Source: Channallabes apus
Lineage: Eukaryota; Chordata; Actinopteri; Siluriformes; Clariidae
Assembly: GCA_030522415.1 (NCBI GenBank)
Contig: CM060127.1
Location: 13,012,146 to 13,076,145 of the forward strand
DNA length: 64,000 nt
Direction of reading: 5' to 3'
The position numbers were made by a program, and so were the translations under genes. The notes under the pieces are model-generated. The model ran no database searches. It saw only the letters and a list, made by a program, of their open reading frames with translations, and had not been told where the DNA came from. How positions within the stretch are numbered: position 1 is the first letter of the stretch; the number at the start of each line of letters is the position of its first letter. Of the stretch, positions 1-11,860 are shown piece after piece.

Positions 1-137
1 AAGCTGAACACCACTGGCACACTTAATATTCAGTTCATCTTCAGCCAGATCAAATTAAACCACTTCTCCTTAAAGGGGACGTATTTAATACTAAAATGAA
101 ATGGTTATTAATTATTAGACAATCAAATAGGTCTATG

Positions 138-187
<50 letters not shown>

Positions 188-1228
188 AAACAACAAACAG
201 AAACAATGTTAGATTTTTCACCTTGTATGACCTCATATGATATCGGAAGAGCCCCTCCCCCCCGACTTGTTGCTCAGTTCTGCAGGTCTCTGGAGGGGCG
301 TGGCCTCTGAAATAGCTCATTTATATAAACACCAAAATGACGCATTTGGAAAAGGAATGAGATGACGGGAGTTTGTGGTATGAAAAATGTATAATCTGAG
401 AATATTTCAGCTGGAGCATATTAAAACACACAGACACACTTTGGGTGAGCACTAAGACCTGTGTTAACTTCCTAAATATAACAATTAGTCAAATACAGGA
501 ACTTTAATTTAATTTGTAAAAATTGCTTTTTTTTTTAACAAACAGAAACATTCAGTACAATTTCAGATCGTCGGTTTGAAATGAGACCGTCTCAGTATTT
601 CCATCCGCATCACTGCAGGTTTTTTTTTTTAATCATTATTAAATATAAGGAATAAAGATAATTTATTATTTTTTATTTAAATAATTACTTGAATATGAGC
701 TGAAAAGTGTTTAAATTAAAAAAGGAAGGAGTATCGCACTGCTCATTATTCAGAATATTAAATTAAATGGATTAGCATTTGGATGAATATGAATGAGTCT
801 GTAATGTTATACAGGCAGAAGTAAAGAGGAAGAAAAGGGCTGTTTGGATAATTATAGATTGTTAGATTTTTATTACTAGTCTGTTATAGACCTCTCCATG
901 AAACTCCCAAGACAGTAGTGTCCAAGGATTAACCTTTTATAGGGCACTTAACAATTTAATATTAAAAAGAATTTTTAAATTTAGATTTGTCTTTTTTTTA
1001 CTTTTCCTTTTGTGATTTTTTCCCCCAAAACTTTTTCATTTTTATGTTGAAGAACCACATTTGATAACTTCCTAGGGATTTGTATTTTTAAATAAGTTTA
1101 TATGTATTTTTGCATATAAAAAATTTTATGTTTATGTTTCAATAAATGTATAGTTCCAGTTAAACATTTGGACACTCCTTCTAATTGGATGTTTTTTTTT
1201 TTTTTATTCTCTATATTATATTCTATAG
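1..1228. other. AT-rich non-coding stretch with MITE-like fragments
   Basis: No supportable gene. The stretch contains a (TG)n microsatellite at 139-186 and a block at about 60-350 that looks like a short fish DNA-transposon remnant (it opens with an aaaggggacgtatt-type end and holds a gc-rich core). The rest is A/T-rich with homopolymer runs. Confidence 0.5.
139..186. repeat. (TG)n microsatellite
   Basis: About 24 uninterrupted TG units. A reverse-strand open frame with a poly-Thr-His tail is produced only by this repeat. Confidence 0.97.
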
Positions 1229-2171
1229 CCGGGGTACTCAATAGGCGGACTCCGGTCCGAATCCGGACCCAAATACGGCTACATAACGCCAAAACAAACA
1301 TGCCAAATTTATCATAATCCAAATGAGTTCTCAATGAAGTGCGCAACTGTGTTTCCGCGCAATATATCTTTGAGTCTTCTAGTGATGGGTTGTTCATGAA
1401 CGATTCGTTCTTTTTGAACGAATCTTTAACGTGACTCAGAAGAGCAAGTCGTCTCCGAGAGTCATTCGTTCATTTTCTACTGGGCGCGCATGCGCAAATC
1501 ATCGCAGAACCTCCGTAGACTATGTATTGAACGGTTCTCAACGAATCGTCAAATCCCGAGTTGTTCGGTCCTTTGCTACTCATTCTGTTTATTATAACAT
1601 GTCCTTAATATCCTAATGGCCTGCTCAAAGCTGGTCATTGATATAAGTTGATTTGCAAAACAGCGAATTTAAGAGTGAGTGGACAGAAAAATATACATTC
1701 GTGCTCCCCGTGGGAAGCAGAAAACCAATGTGCTTAATCTAGCAATCAAAAGTGGTCACCTTCTCACCTTCTGGACAAAGATGGTTACTACAGCAGGTGT
1801 TCCTGTCCTGCAGAAAATGGCCCTTCAAATTCTCACAATATTTTCCTCAACGTACTGCTATGAATCTGCCATTTCGACTATGAGCACGGTGAAAAACACA
1901 TCGCAGCTCCCTCACCAATGAACATTTACATCAGTGCCTCCACCTGGTCCTCACACCTTTTATGCCCAAGTTCAAACAACTGGTGGCACAAAGATGATGT
2001 CACCTTTCACACTAAAAGGACTACCATGTCATTTTTGGGTATTGTTCGACAATTTTAGGTTTGACTATTTTTGTAGTTCTCTATTTGAAATTGGTCTGTA
2101 ATTCTTCCGAACCGCGGACTGAATAGAAATTTGGTAAGTGGACCTTTCAAATTTATATTTGAGTACCCCTG
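1229..2171 (+). mobile_element. hAT-family DNA transposon remnant with Charlie-type target site
   Basis: The ends form inverted repeats: ccggggtactcaa at 1229-1241 against ttgagtacccctg at 2159-2171 (12 of 13 paired). The flanking 8-mers ttctatag and ctctagag match at 6 of 8 positions, and the right one fits the nTCTAGAn target duplication known for Charlie-type hATs. Inside, 1679-1921 (+) encodes the C-terminal end of a hAT transposase (VLQKMALQILTIFSSTY, ESAISTMSTVKN). The match continues past the stop in a shifted frame through cacaccttttatgcccaag. The catalytic region is missing. A different repeat opening gttcatgaacgattcgttc at about 1390-1590 looks nested inside. The element is dead. 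Confidence 0.8.
1679..1921 (+). pseudogene. hAT transposase C-terminal fragment
   Basis: An 80-codon remnant of the hAT dimerisation region. PVLQKMALQILTIFSSTYC and ESAISTMSTVKNTSQ resemble the block before the usual S(S)LT.EHL end of Charlie/ZBED-like transposases. A frameshift near 1910 breaks off the tail, which is still readable downstream. No DDE residues are retained, so it cannot be active. Confidence 0.7.
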
Positions 2172-3421
2172 CTCTAGAGCCATGCTGAATTAAAAAAAAA
2201 ATGTAAACTATGAAATATCACATATGGCATTAGGTAATTAAGCAACAACAGCTTTTTATTTTGAAACACGAAGGTCAGCTGACCTGAACCGTTCTTGCTA
2301 AAACCAGTGTTATCGAAACCTTTAAAGCCCCATGATGAAACTGGTTCTCATGTAGACCATGCCAGGAAAACAAGATCAAAACCTACATCTGTTCATTAAA
2401 AGAATCAATTAACAGCTGATTAATGAAGGCTTTACAGAACATAAGTAGCAGACACATATCAAAATCAGAATCAAAAAGAGCTTAAAGTATATTTTCATAT
2501 ACAATATGAAAAAAAAACTATTAATAAGAGATGGAATCATGGAATCAAGAAATCAGGAAAGACAATGGAATTAGACGATGTGTCCCAACTTTTGACATAG
2601 TGGCTATAAACTAGACCCTTTTTACCAGATGAGGAACCATTTATGGTAACATCGATTACCTTGATTTACAACATGGCAGCAATGAAAAATGTTGAAAAAA
2701 ATCTCAAAATTGAGAGATGCGAGAGGTCTATCATCTATTACTACTAAGGAAATATTTTTTTCACATTCATAAGGCATTTTTATTTATTTATACTGTACAT
2801 AAAATTGTCAGAAAACACAAACAAAAAGAAAAGATAAAAATATGCAGATCCCATAGAAGTTAGCAAATGTGGTTCTTCGTTCAATTTATAGCTACAGTAT
2901 ATATCTGATCATACAACAGTAACAGAAGTGACTCCCTTACACTTGGCTTGTTAGTCTAGTGGGAATTTTTTACATTATTAAAAACAGCTTTTGAAAAACT
3001 TCTTATAAGCATCACACATAATCAATAAATCTTTTACCACTGGTTTTTATATACATTTTTCAGCATCGGGTGGTTAAAGGGCACCTAAAGTGCTACATGG
3101 ACTTTTTCAAGCTGTTTGGACTGCATTGTGTGTTAGGAGAGTGTGTACACAACCACTCTACAGTGATAAAGAGCCGCCCAGCGATTTTCTTTTAATTTAA
3201 TAATATAAGATGCCCCTTCTGAAATCAGCCCGTTTTCAAAAGCCTGTCGGTGTGAAGTCACACCGACAGAGGCCGCTCCTACTACAGTTGATTGACACTG
3301 GTGTTTTAGCAAAGACCCGCCCCGAGTGAAAAAAAGAGCCGTTGGCCATTGTTTTTCTACACGGGAGCAAAATGGCACCTACATGAGTGTGGTGTGCTGT
3401 TTGTTGCAGCAGCCTTGCAGT
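2172..3421. other. Non-coding stretch, no gene seen
   Basis: AT-rich DNA with A-runs and no open frame resembling a known family. The part from about 3060 to 3400, with a gc-rich core, may be an old interspersed repeat, but I could not find its partner end. Confidence 0.4.
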
Positions 3422-3493
3422 AGTGTGGTGGTCTAGTGGTTAGGATTTGGCGCTTCCACGTGGGAGACCCGGGTTTGATTCCTGCTTAAGGTA
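3422..3493 (+). pseudogene. tRNA-Glu-like pseudogene, copy 1
   Basis: A clear A box (ggtggtctagtggttagg) and the start of the anticodon arm match vertebrate tRNA-Glu. The loop reads cttccac, which would give a Gly-type TCC anticodon, and the following cacgtgggagaccc resembles tRNA-Asp. The T loop is gggtttgattcc with one change from consensus. The acceptor arms agtgtgg and cttaagg do not pair, so it cannot fold as a normal tRNA. Confidence 0.6.
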
Positions 3494-3899
3494 CATGCTT
3501 TTTTTGCACTACATATTTATAAAGGTTTTTCTAATTTTCGTTTAGTAACGAGGCGAGTGCGCTATGCTTCGATAAGCTTTTCTGACATAAGGAGAGACTC
3601 AGTCACACACACACACACACAATGCTTAGCGTGTTTGTTGTCCTATTCCCGACATCTATATGCCTCATTCACACACACAGACACACACACACACACACGT
3701 TGTTTTTCATAAAGGTCTCTGTTTATTAACAGCAAAAGATCGGTATGAATATGTTTGACTAAACGCCTGTGCTATAGACATATGTTACTACAAATAAACC
3801 ATTGTAAATGTCCTGGTGAGATCCCGAAAAAAAAACAATGCTTCGCGTGTATAAGGTCGCGGGTTGAATAGCCGGCATTTCCGCAGTGGTAACCGTTAA

Positions 3900-3971
3900 T
3901 CCTTCGTGGTTTAGTGGCTAGGATGCCGCGCTCTAACGCGGTAGCCCCGGGTTCGATTCCCCCTCAAAGCA
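3900..3971 (+). pseudogene. tRNA-Glu-like pseudogene, copy 2
   Basis: The A box (gtggtttagtggctagg) and B box (gggttcgattcc) are well kept. The anticodon stem ccgcg/cgcgg pairs perfectly but closes a six-base loop ctctaa, one base short of normal. The T stem and acceptor stem fail to pair. It lies about 478 bp after copy 1 in the tandem array. Confidence 0.6.
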
Positions 3972-4361
3972 CATGCTTTTTGCACTACATATTTATAAAG
4001 TTTTTCTAAAAGTTCGTTTAGTAACGAGGCGAGTGCGCTATGCTTCGGTAAGCTTTTCTGACATAAGGAGAGACTCACACACACACACAATGCTTCGCGT
4101 GTATGTATGTCCTATTCCCGGCATCTATATGACAGTCAGAGACACACACACACACACACACACGTTGTCTGTCAGAAAGGTCTCTGTTTATTAACAGCAA
4201 AAGATCGGTATAAATATGTTTGACTAAACGCCTGTGCTATAGACATATGTTACTACAAATTAACCATTGTAAATGTCCTGGTGAGATCCCGAAAAAAACA
4301 ATGCTTCGCGTGTATAAGGTCGCGGGTTGAATAGCCGGCATTTCCAAGCGGCAGCCATTAA

Positions 4362-4433
4362 TCCTCCGTGGTCTCGTGGTTAGGATACGGCGCTCTCAAC
4401 GCAGCAACTCGAGTTCGATTCCCGGTCTGGGAA
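4362..4433 (+). pseudogene. tRNA-Glu(CTC)-like gene or pseudogene, copy 3
   Basis: This copy has exactly the 72-nt length of tRNA-Glu, with A box gtggtctcgtggttagg, anticodon loop ctctcaa (anticodon CTC) and B box gagttcgattcc, ending in tctgggaa. There are mismatches in the acceptor stem (two non-pairs plus wobbles), one in the anticodon stem and one in the T stem. It is the least decayed of the three but probably not functional. Confidence 0.6.
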
Positions 4434-4509
4434 GTCAAAAAAGTTTTACAACCAGATTCACATGTAAAATTTTATATACATATATAACTATATATATATA
4501 TATATACGA

Positions 4510-4541
4510 GTGCATAATAAAAATCTTACAAAATATAGGGG

Positions 4542-4577
<36 letters not shown>

Positions 4578-4636
4578 AAAAAAATAATAATAATATTTAT
4601 ATATCCCCTATATTTTGTAAGATTTTTATTATGCCC
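4510..4636. repeat. AT-cored palindrome with perfect 30-bp arms
   Basis: The arm at 4513-4542 (begins cataataaaaatcttac, ends atagggga) is the exact reverse complement of 4604-4633. The 61-bp spacer is mostly (AT)n and A/T, itself largely self-complementary. Outside the arms the match continues a few bases with one mismatch. As DNA it could extrude a cruciform; as RNA it would be a long hairpin. Confidence 0.9.
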
Positions 4637-4639
4637 TCA

Positions 4640-4835
4640 TTTGTACATTGTATATTTGTACAACTATTTTACTAGTTAAATTTATTTTCTTTAGTATTTC
4701 TTTTTATTGATATTTATTCCTTACTCATTTATTTAATTTTTAAGGTCACTGGCTGTCGTATAAGCATTTCACTGCATATCATACTGTGTATGACTGTGTA
4801 TGTGACAAATAAAATTAGAATTTGAATCAAAGGAG
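4640..4835 (+). repeat. Non-LTR retrotransposon-like 3' end
   Basis: The segment ending gcatttcactgcatatcatac ... gtgacaaataaaattagaatttgaatc matches in style the 3' tails of abundant fish non-LTR repeats, which end in a gacaaataaaatttgaattt-type motif. No coding part is attached. Confidence 0.5.
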
Positions 4836-6377
4836 AGGAAGAGAGACAGAGAGGGAGAGAGGGAGAGAGAGACAGAGTATGGGAAGGTGAGCATGAATGA
4901 ACAGATGCAAGAGGAGACAGGAAGATAGCAGCAGGGAAGATTTAACACGTTAATATCAGATCTATGAGGAAGAGAGCAAGAGAGTAGAAATAACTCCTTT
5001 ATATATAAAATAATTCTAACATCATGTAAAATTATTTTTAACTGTTTTTTAAAATATTTTTAACTGTTGTCAAAGCTATACCCCACTTGTATTGTGAAGA
5101 CACGCCCCACAGAACTGGGGGGCGGGTTCAGTAGAGGTCATTAACATTTAAAGGAGCATGTACTGAAACAGGTTGCTGAGAACAGAGCTACTTTTTACCA
5201 GGTAAAAGTCATGTTTTTTTGAGATTTTGAGAAAACAATTGAGATTTTTTAATTAAAGTATATTACAAACTTTTCATTAGGACCCTAAAGAATCATATTA
5301 ACCTATGCAAAATTGAGACTGTATGTCCACTTTAAGCAGAATACAAATACATGCTATATTTTGTGAGGAATTATTACAGGATAAATTTATGTATTAAAAA
5401 AAAAAATTCTATGCTAGTCCTGCGCCTGAGGATGGTGCAAAATACCAAAATAGGACGTAAACTTTTTATTTCATTGCTGGAAGTTTGAATGCGTCTTCCA
5501 GAAACGTTTAGAAATATCATTACACTGCATCGAGTTGCATCCTGATCCTTAGAGCGATATTTGTAATTTCCGTGTGTAAAATAAATGAAAAAAGCAGAAT
5601 TCGTCTCATATTTTTAGGAACTCTCGCCTTAAGGTTTCCTAAGAGTTTGCATCACGCTCAGTAAAGCGATTTTTAGACAGTGAAAATTGTCGCGGTGTCT
5701 AAAGCGAAGACACAAAGCGTCTGTTTTCTCACAATGTTTATTAAATCTCCATGTTTAATATCAGCTCACCGGAAGTTCTTGTACGTACTGTAGGGTGTTG
5801 GGACACAATGAGGCTGATGGCTTTTCACCCACCCAGTGTACGTACACTACAGAGCAAAACAATCAGATTCCCAAGTGGTGGAATTATTAGAATTCAATTG
5901 AATAGTTATTATAGGTTATAATATAATAGTTGTAATAGGTTTTGTCACATGCTTAATGGACAAAATATTCTCAGGATTGAAGTCTCAAGAAGCTTTCTTA
6001 CTTTTATTCATTAATACACACACACTTCACACAACATGTCCAGCCTGTTTGCTATGAATCATATCTGGATTATAAAATTCACATCTGGACGTTAAGTTCC
6101 AACATCTGTAAAATGTAGCTGTAACATAAGTCTGGAGTCTTACACTTTGAGTCGAGAAAAGATTCATAGAAAAACTGCAAACTCCAAAATTCCTGAATGA
6201 TGCTTATCCTTAAGATTATCTTCATAAGCATACAAGTACTGTAATAAAATACAATACACAGATGCATAGGTACATCAACATCGATTATATCAAAGTTTAA
6301 TAACTTCAAGCTGACATAATATACTCATATTTAAACAGGATAATCTTTGTAGATTTTAAATATACATTATTTATTTA
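4836..6377. other. Non-coding stretch with GA-rich run and old repeats
   Basis: A GA-rich run lies at about 4830-4990. A block at about 5060-5340 (ccccacttgtattgtgaag ... tatgtccacttta) looks like an interspersed repeat but is not classified. No gene seen. Confidence 0.4.
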
Positions 6378-6523
6378 GTGCCCTGCGGTGGATTGGCACC
6401 CTGTCCAGGGTGTACCCCGCCTAGTGCCCGAAGTCTCCTGGGATAGGCTCCTGGTCCCCCGCGACCCTGAACACAGGATTAAGCGGTATAGAGAATGAAT
6501 GAATGAATGAATGAATGAATGAG
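6378..6523 (+). mobile_element. 5'-truncated V-SINE (DANA-like) fragment
   Basis: Only the 3' part is present: ggattggcaccctgtccagg, tctcctgggataggctcctg, then the (GAAT)n tail at about 6497-6523. The same segment is found in the full copies at 11.9, 30.0 and 61.4 kb. Confidence 0.88.
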
Positions 6524-7741
6524 TTACTCGAGGAATCGTTTCAGCCCTACTTTGAACTATAGTGCACTGTATCTGCTCTCTATACAGTCAATAATATAAT
6601 TCTGACGAAATGCAGGAAAAACACAGCAACCGTTCTTACAGGTAAGTGCCTGCAGCATTCTGCATCACGCAACACGTCCCACAAATCTATATCCATCCCT
6701 TGTAGTTTTTGTTAAACCTGTTTGTTGACGCCCTTTATAGTCCTTTCTCAATGCATCGACTTTTCTCAACATTCTCATTTTAACAGCCTTTGCACCCTTT
6801 AGGGTTTTTTGAGGATGGTGGGGGGTGAGGGAAGATGGGGCTTGGATTCTGCTATTCATGGCCTCTTGTTCAGCTTTGTTGAAATGAGAGATGTGCAGCT
6901 GTCAGTTCCTGCACTTCGTACAGGTTTAAGCATTCGCAGCACACACATACAGTATACACACGAGTAACTGACACATCGAATGACATGATCGTTACTGCTC
7001 TAAAATAATAATCCTAATAAAAAAGTTTGGAGCGCGAAAGCGACGTTCTTCAGCGAGAGAGTGTGAGCGTAATTATTCTCAGCTGGGAGCAGGCACGCAG
7101 GTAAAAAGGAGGCAGGATGGAGGAGGTGCTCCCTCTGCCTATTCTCATTCACTATGGGAAGAGCAGCGTTGCTATTTTAAAACAAGCTTCTCAAAAAAAA
7201 AAAAAAAAAAAATCTCCTCATACTGTCATGTTGAAAATCCCAACACGCCTGTACCGGAGCCGGGCAATAAAGCAGCGAGAGTGAGTAATGGGGTCAGGCG
7301 TGTGCCTGAGATCACGTCTTCACATCAGCATTAATTGACCGATCTATAACCTCGCCTACGCTTGGTTACCGTTGCTATGTAAGCATGGCATCCAGGAAGA
7401 GCAGTACTGTTGAGTGTGTGTAACGAGGATTAAAGACGTCAAGCGTTTCGGTTTAAAAGCAGCCGTCTAGACGTTATGCTCTCTAATTTTTATATTCAAG
7501 AACACTCTTGAAGTGTTAATTTCAGGCAGGAGGTTTTAAACAATATGAAAAAACACATACACAATAGTAATCAATAGTAATCCTCATGCCGCTTGTAGTT
7601 TCAGTCTTGTGGGCGTGGCCTGTGTATGTTCTAGTCGTAGCTCTTAGTCACGCATTTACACATATTGATCTCTTGCTAGCATCAACATAAAGTCAGCCAG
7701 CTTTTAGTACCTTACAGTAATGCAAATACTGTAAATATGAG
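6524..7741. other. Non-coding stretch, one weak open frame
   Basis: A 64-codon, lysine/arginine-rich frame on the minus strand (6665-6859) resembles no family I know and is not supported as a gene. The part at about 7020-7180, low in microsatellites, may be constrained. An A-run lies at 7192-7212. Confidence 0.35.
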
Positions 7742-8227
7742 AAGTCAAACCAGGACTCGGGATAAAATTTCAGGTGAATGAAGGAGAAAAAGCAATTTAC
7801 ATGTACAGACTTCAGGCACAGTATGGTGATGAGACTCTTAGTCGCAATAAAACATTCGAATGGTACAAACGTTTGACGATCCCAGTCGAGATCGGAACCC
7901 ACCGCAGTCGTTCTCATGAACATTCAGCAAGTGGAACAGCTGATAATTGAAAATTGACGGATAACTTGTCACCGGACTTGCATCAGAGACGCATCTGTCT
8001 GTGTAAACTGTAAACACAATCATTCACCAGCGCCACTTGCATGTTACAGGAACTCGGCTGGGCCGCATCCCCCATACTGTCCTCCCCTTGCTCCAAGCCA
8101 TTTCCTTCATGTTTGGGCCATTTAAGGGAGTTCCTGGGAGTCCGATCATGATTTGACTTTCTACCTTGATGGTTTCCAAATCCAAGCACTAGTGAAACGC
8201 TGGGATAAGCGTTTATTTTCTTTTCTA
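7742..8227 (+). mobile_element. Decayed, internally deleted mariner-family transposon, copy A
   Basis: Parts of a mariner transposase are readable in several frames: AQYGDETLSRNKTFEWYK of the N-terminal HTH region, then FYLDGFQ..LVKRWDK from the extreme C-terminus. The middle of the catalytic domain, including the first two Asp of the DD34D triad, is missing. The join lies just before catgttacagg at about 8041. No terminal inverted repeats were found. It aligns with copy B at 41759-42240 along its whole length, including the right end of the deletion. Confidence 0.75.
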
Positions 8228-8386
8228 AAATTATGATTATTATTATTATTTATTTATTATTATTATTATTATTATTTATTTTTTTGGGGGGTAAATTTTC
8301 TTTCATTTTTGTGAAGCTGCTTTGAGACAATGACCATTGTTAAAAGCGCTATATAAATAAAATTGAATTGAATTGAATTGAAATTG
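8228..8386 (+). mobile_element. L2-type LINE 3' end
   Basis: An ATT-rich stretch, then gtgaagctgctttgagacaa, agcgctatataaataaaatt and an (attga)n tail. The same order is seen in the 3'UTR of the L2 element at 35386-37283 (reverse strand there). It starts right after the mariner remnant. Confidence 0.75.
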
Positions 8387-10118
8387 AATAAGTGCATTAC
8401 AGTAGATGATCATATAGAGAAATAAAGGGAGTTTTTACTCTTATACTGTAACTGTGTTCTGTTATTTTGCACACGCTTTTTCCCCTCTCACCTGGTTACT
8501 GCTATTTATTTATTTATTTATTTATTTAAATGAAGGTTAGGAATATGGATTTCCTCTATAATCACTCGGCCCGCTTGTTTCTGAGCTCCGCTGCAACTCC
8601 AGAATCGATAACGCGATAATCACATAACGGAATAATAATCTGCACACATTAATCACAGATTTTCTGGCGAGTTAAAAATCAAACAGCGTATTGCAGGTGG
8701 TCAGTTTATGATTTAAGATAAAACTGTGTAAAACAGTATGTAGGGTACCGATGGCTGCAAAATTATTGGCACCCTTTCGCTTGAAATTAATATTGGAGAA
8801 AATGCACGCATGTGGTGATTAATTTAGGGCTGAAACAAACAAGGAAATCTTAAGGTTTTAGTGTCAAACAGAGTTTTGACACTAAAATTAGTTTTTCCCT
8901 AAAATTTCAGTATTTAGTGGAGGCTGAGCTGGCGAGAATGACAGCAACATGGGTGTTTGTTGATCTAGGGAAGGAGTCTCCAGTGTCGGCACTTTTCAGC
9001 AGAGGTCAGGTTAACAGCCCTACGTTGTACAGTTGTGTTTGTCAAGTTTGTTCTGTAGTTTTGTAAAGATTTACAAAATTTAAATATTAGGAGTTTTTGC
9101 AGAAGTGCTTCTAAAACAACCTGCGATTTTTTTTTTTGCCTTATTAATTTCAAGAGCTCATGAACAAGTATTAAGAACTCATAAACATTAAATAGTTTTT
9201 AGATGTTCAGTACACAGTGCTAAAAAATCAGACTTTATTTAATACATCAAAAAATTTTATTAGCGGTTTCTTGCTAGCGTGAGATGGCGACTGTTTACAC
9301 GTAGCTGTTGTACTGTAAGTAAGATCTGGAAGATATATCAGATTTTTGACCAGTGGTCACATGACTTGAAGAAGAACGGGTCGATTGGAATTCATGGAAC
9401 ATTCTGACTATACGTACTGTAGGACGCTTGCTGACGTCACTGTCACATTCAGCACCGGCAGTGTGGCGATTTCACAGCAGTGCTAGCAACAGTTGCTAAA
9501 ACAGCTAAAGCGAGGCGTCTGGCTTTCTTTCCTTTTTTTGGACCTCAGCAAATACAAACCACTAACTGCTCGCCGTCCTCAATAGCAAAACCCCAAGTGT
9601 GTTTTTTTTGCTAAATACAAAATAAAATTGTTTGAAATAAATGAGCGGTCAGACAAAATCGATGTGTTTAAGCGCAGGTAGTGCGAGGAAAGACGTATCA
9701 ATGCAGTGGACAGACGCGTCCACATTAGAGTCAGATAAAAGTCACATGCCATTATGTGAATGCAAATCTGATCTGACCAAAAAACTTGGTTGTGGCTTGT
9801 ACACAGCCTAAAAGCAGTACAGGACATGCTGTGAGAGGAAAAGAATCATGTCATGGTGGTTCCCGTTCACGTATCTTGATTTAGTCGTGTCTGCAAATGC
9901 ATTTTTATGTCGATAACAAAGAAATCGTAAACGTGACTTGGGCATGTTCAGATTATACATCCAGGAAAATATACAGTATATTGTATCTGATCTGTCTGAA
10001 TATGCAATTATTCGAATCAGGTTTTTATCCCTTCTGTAAACCTTCCTAAATCTGAAAGGTTAATCTTACACATTGTGCACTCTATTTAACCATCAGCCAT
10101 TATGTCTAGATAAACAAC

Positions 10119-10120
<2 letters not shown>
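8387..10120. other. Non-coding stretch with MITE-like fragments
   Basis: A (TTTA)n run is at about 8504-8528. The caaaattattggcaccc motif near 8758 is typical of ends of Tc1-like fish elements. The block at about 9600-9815 (gcaaatctgatctgacc ... cacagcct) belongs to the same repeat type as the sequence flanking the element at 59.7 kb. No gene seen. Confidence 0.4.

Positions 10121-10179
<59 letters not shown>
10121..10179. repeat. (TG)n microsatellite
   Basis: About 29 perfect TG units. Confidence 0.97.
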
Positions 10180-10181
<2 letters not shown>

Positions 10182-10524
10182 ACATCGCTAACGTTAGTGT
10201 CAGTCAAGCTGCTAACACCAAACACTTGTATAAATTGTAAACAAGCCTTAAGCACATAAACACACACTTAGGTTCAGAGGACGAGAGGATGAAGGAGAGA
10301 GCGAGAGAGAGAGAGAGAGAGAGAGGCTCGGATCAGTGCGCAAAGAAGTTAATTAAGTGTCTAATGTAGTGGCAGGGTAGCCGCTTGACACTCATCCTCT
10401 TTAACAGGTTTATGGACATGGCTGCGCTCTCCCGCTCTCTCTCTCCTTCACATTCTGATCAGTCCCACAAATGTAAATATAAACAGATAAAAAATATGCC
10501 TAGGTCATGCTGCTATATACAGTA

Positions 10525-10526
<2 letters not shown>

Positions 10527-10590
<64 letters not shown>
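10527..10590. repeat. (AT)n microsatellite
   Basis: About 32 AT units. Open frames with poly-Ile-Tyr across this block are artefacts. Confidence 0.97.
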
Positions 10591-10594
<4 letters not shown>

Positions 10595-11860
10595 CAGCAG
10601 CAACCTCATTTCCCCTCTTGTCCGTTCCACCCACTCATTTATTCAGCATCACCAGTGTACCAATCATTGTCCTGATCATCTTTCATCATCTGCACCTGTC
10701 TCTCACTGGTTCTGGTTCATGCCTTAACTTAGATTCATTTTTTTTGGCTTGAGTGATTCATAGGTCACTGTGTGACTTAACAAATCAAAAAATCTTACTC
10801 TGGAACTGCTCAGGTACAGACTGAAAATGAAAGGCAAGAACTTGATAGAGTCGGAAAAGTTATCATGAATCCTGGAGAACTTTTCCTTAGAACTACATTC
10901 TAAACTACACGAAAGTTTGACTCTTCAGAAGCAAAATATGCAGAAATGAGGTGGGGGGAGGGGGTCAAGACTTTTGCACAGTACTGTATGTGCGACTTTA
11001 TTCACACAGTTGCTTCAGAGACTGTGAAAGCATAAATGTAGCACATTACTCCTAGAGTTGGACAGCAGCACAATCTAATATTGCTACCGCGAGTCGTCTG
11101 TGTCCGGCGTGTGTGAGTAACATCTCACTGTAATAAGCCACTCGAGTTTGAGGTGGTCAGGTCTACATCAGGAGCGAGGACGACACATGGCCAACCTGGA
11201 CTCTGGCTCCCAGTACACTCCATCTACATACAGTAGCTCACCTGATCACTGATTCTTACACACAATATAAGGACGTGCGCTCACTGCGACGTGAACGCCA
11301 CACGATTCATTCCACACACAGACTGAGGTTTCCTGATTGATGTTACTGTGACTGTGAAAGTGTCTGAATCTTTTTTTAATATTCAGCTCATTCTGGAGAA
11401 GCTGAATATGTTTATTAAATGATTTATTTATTCATTCATTCATTTATTTAAGACCGTAGACGCAAGTGATACTTTCAGCTTAGATAAACCTTACAGCTCA
11501 CATGGCTGAGTAAACCTGACTGTTTCAAATATCCGAGGGCATGAGAAACATTTTGCTTTAATAGATGTGACTTCAGCGAACTGCACAGCTAATATGGTTA
11601 ATATTAATGTCATTAGATATAACATCTTGAACTGAAGTAACACACTTACAGTATTAAAGAGCTGATATCAGCTGAGTAACGTTTATCAGCTACAGTAAGT
11701 AACGTTTGCTATGTTAGCCAAGGATAGTTGTGCTGAATTTCCCAGATATCTTATGCAACAGGTAGCTACAGTAGCTGATCCCTGCCACTACCTGATCTGC
11801 ATCACTTCCTAATTTGTGTCACATGTGCTCTGACATTGGGCAGTTTAAATGTGACGACAT
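10591..11860. other. Non-coding stretch, no gene seen
   Basis: Mixed-composition DNA with a short (attc)n run near 11430. The motif cttttgcacagtactgta at 10969 looks like a Tc1-like terminal fragment. No supportable gene. Confidence 0.4.

Larger units (their letters stand above)
3422..4440 (+). repeat. Tandem duplication (about 462-478 bp unit) carrying tRNA-Glu-like sequences
   Basis: Two full units and a third tRNA head. Shared landmarks include tttagtaacgaggcgagtgc at 3541 and 4017, gacataaggagagactca, interrupted (CA)n blocks, agcaaaagatcggtat and gcgggttgaatagccggc. Length differences come mostly from the CA blocks. Confidence 0.85.
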
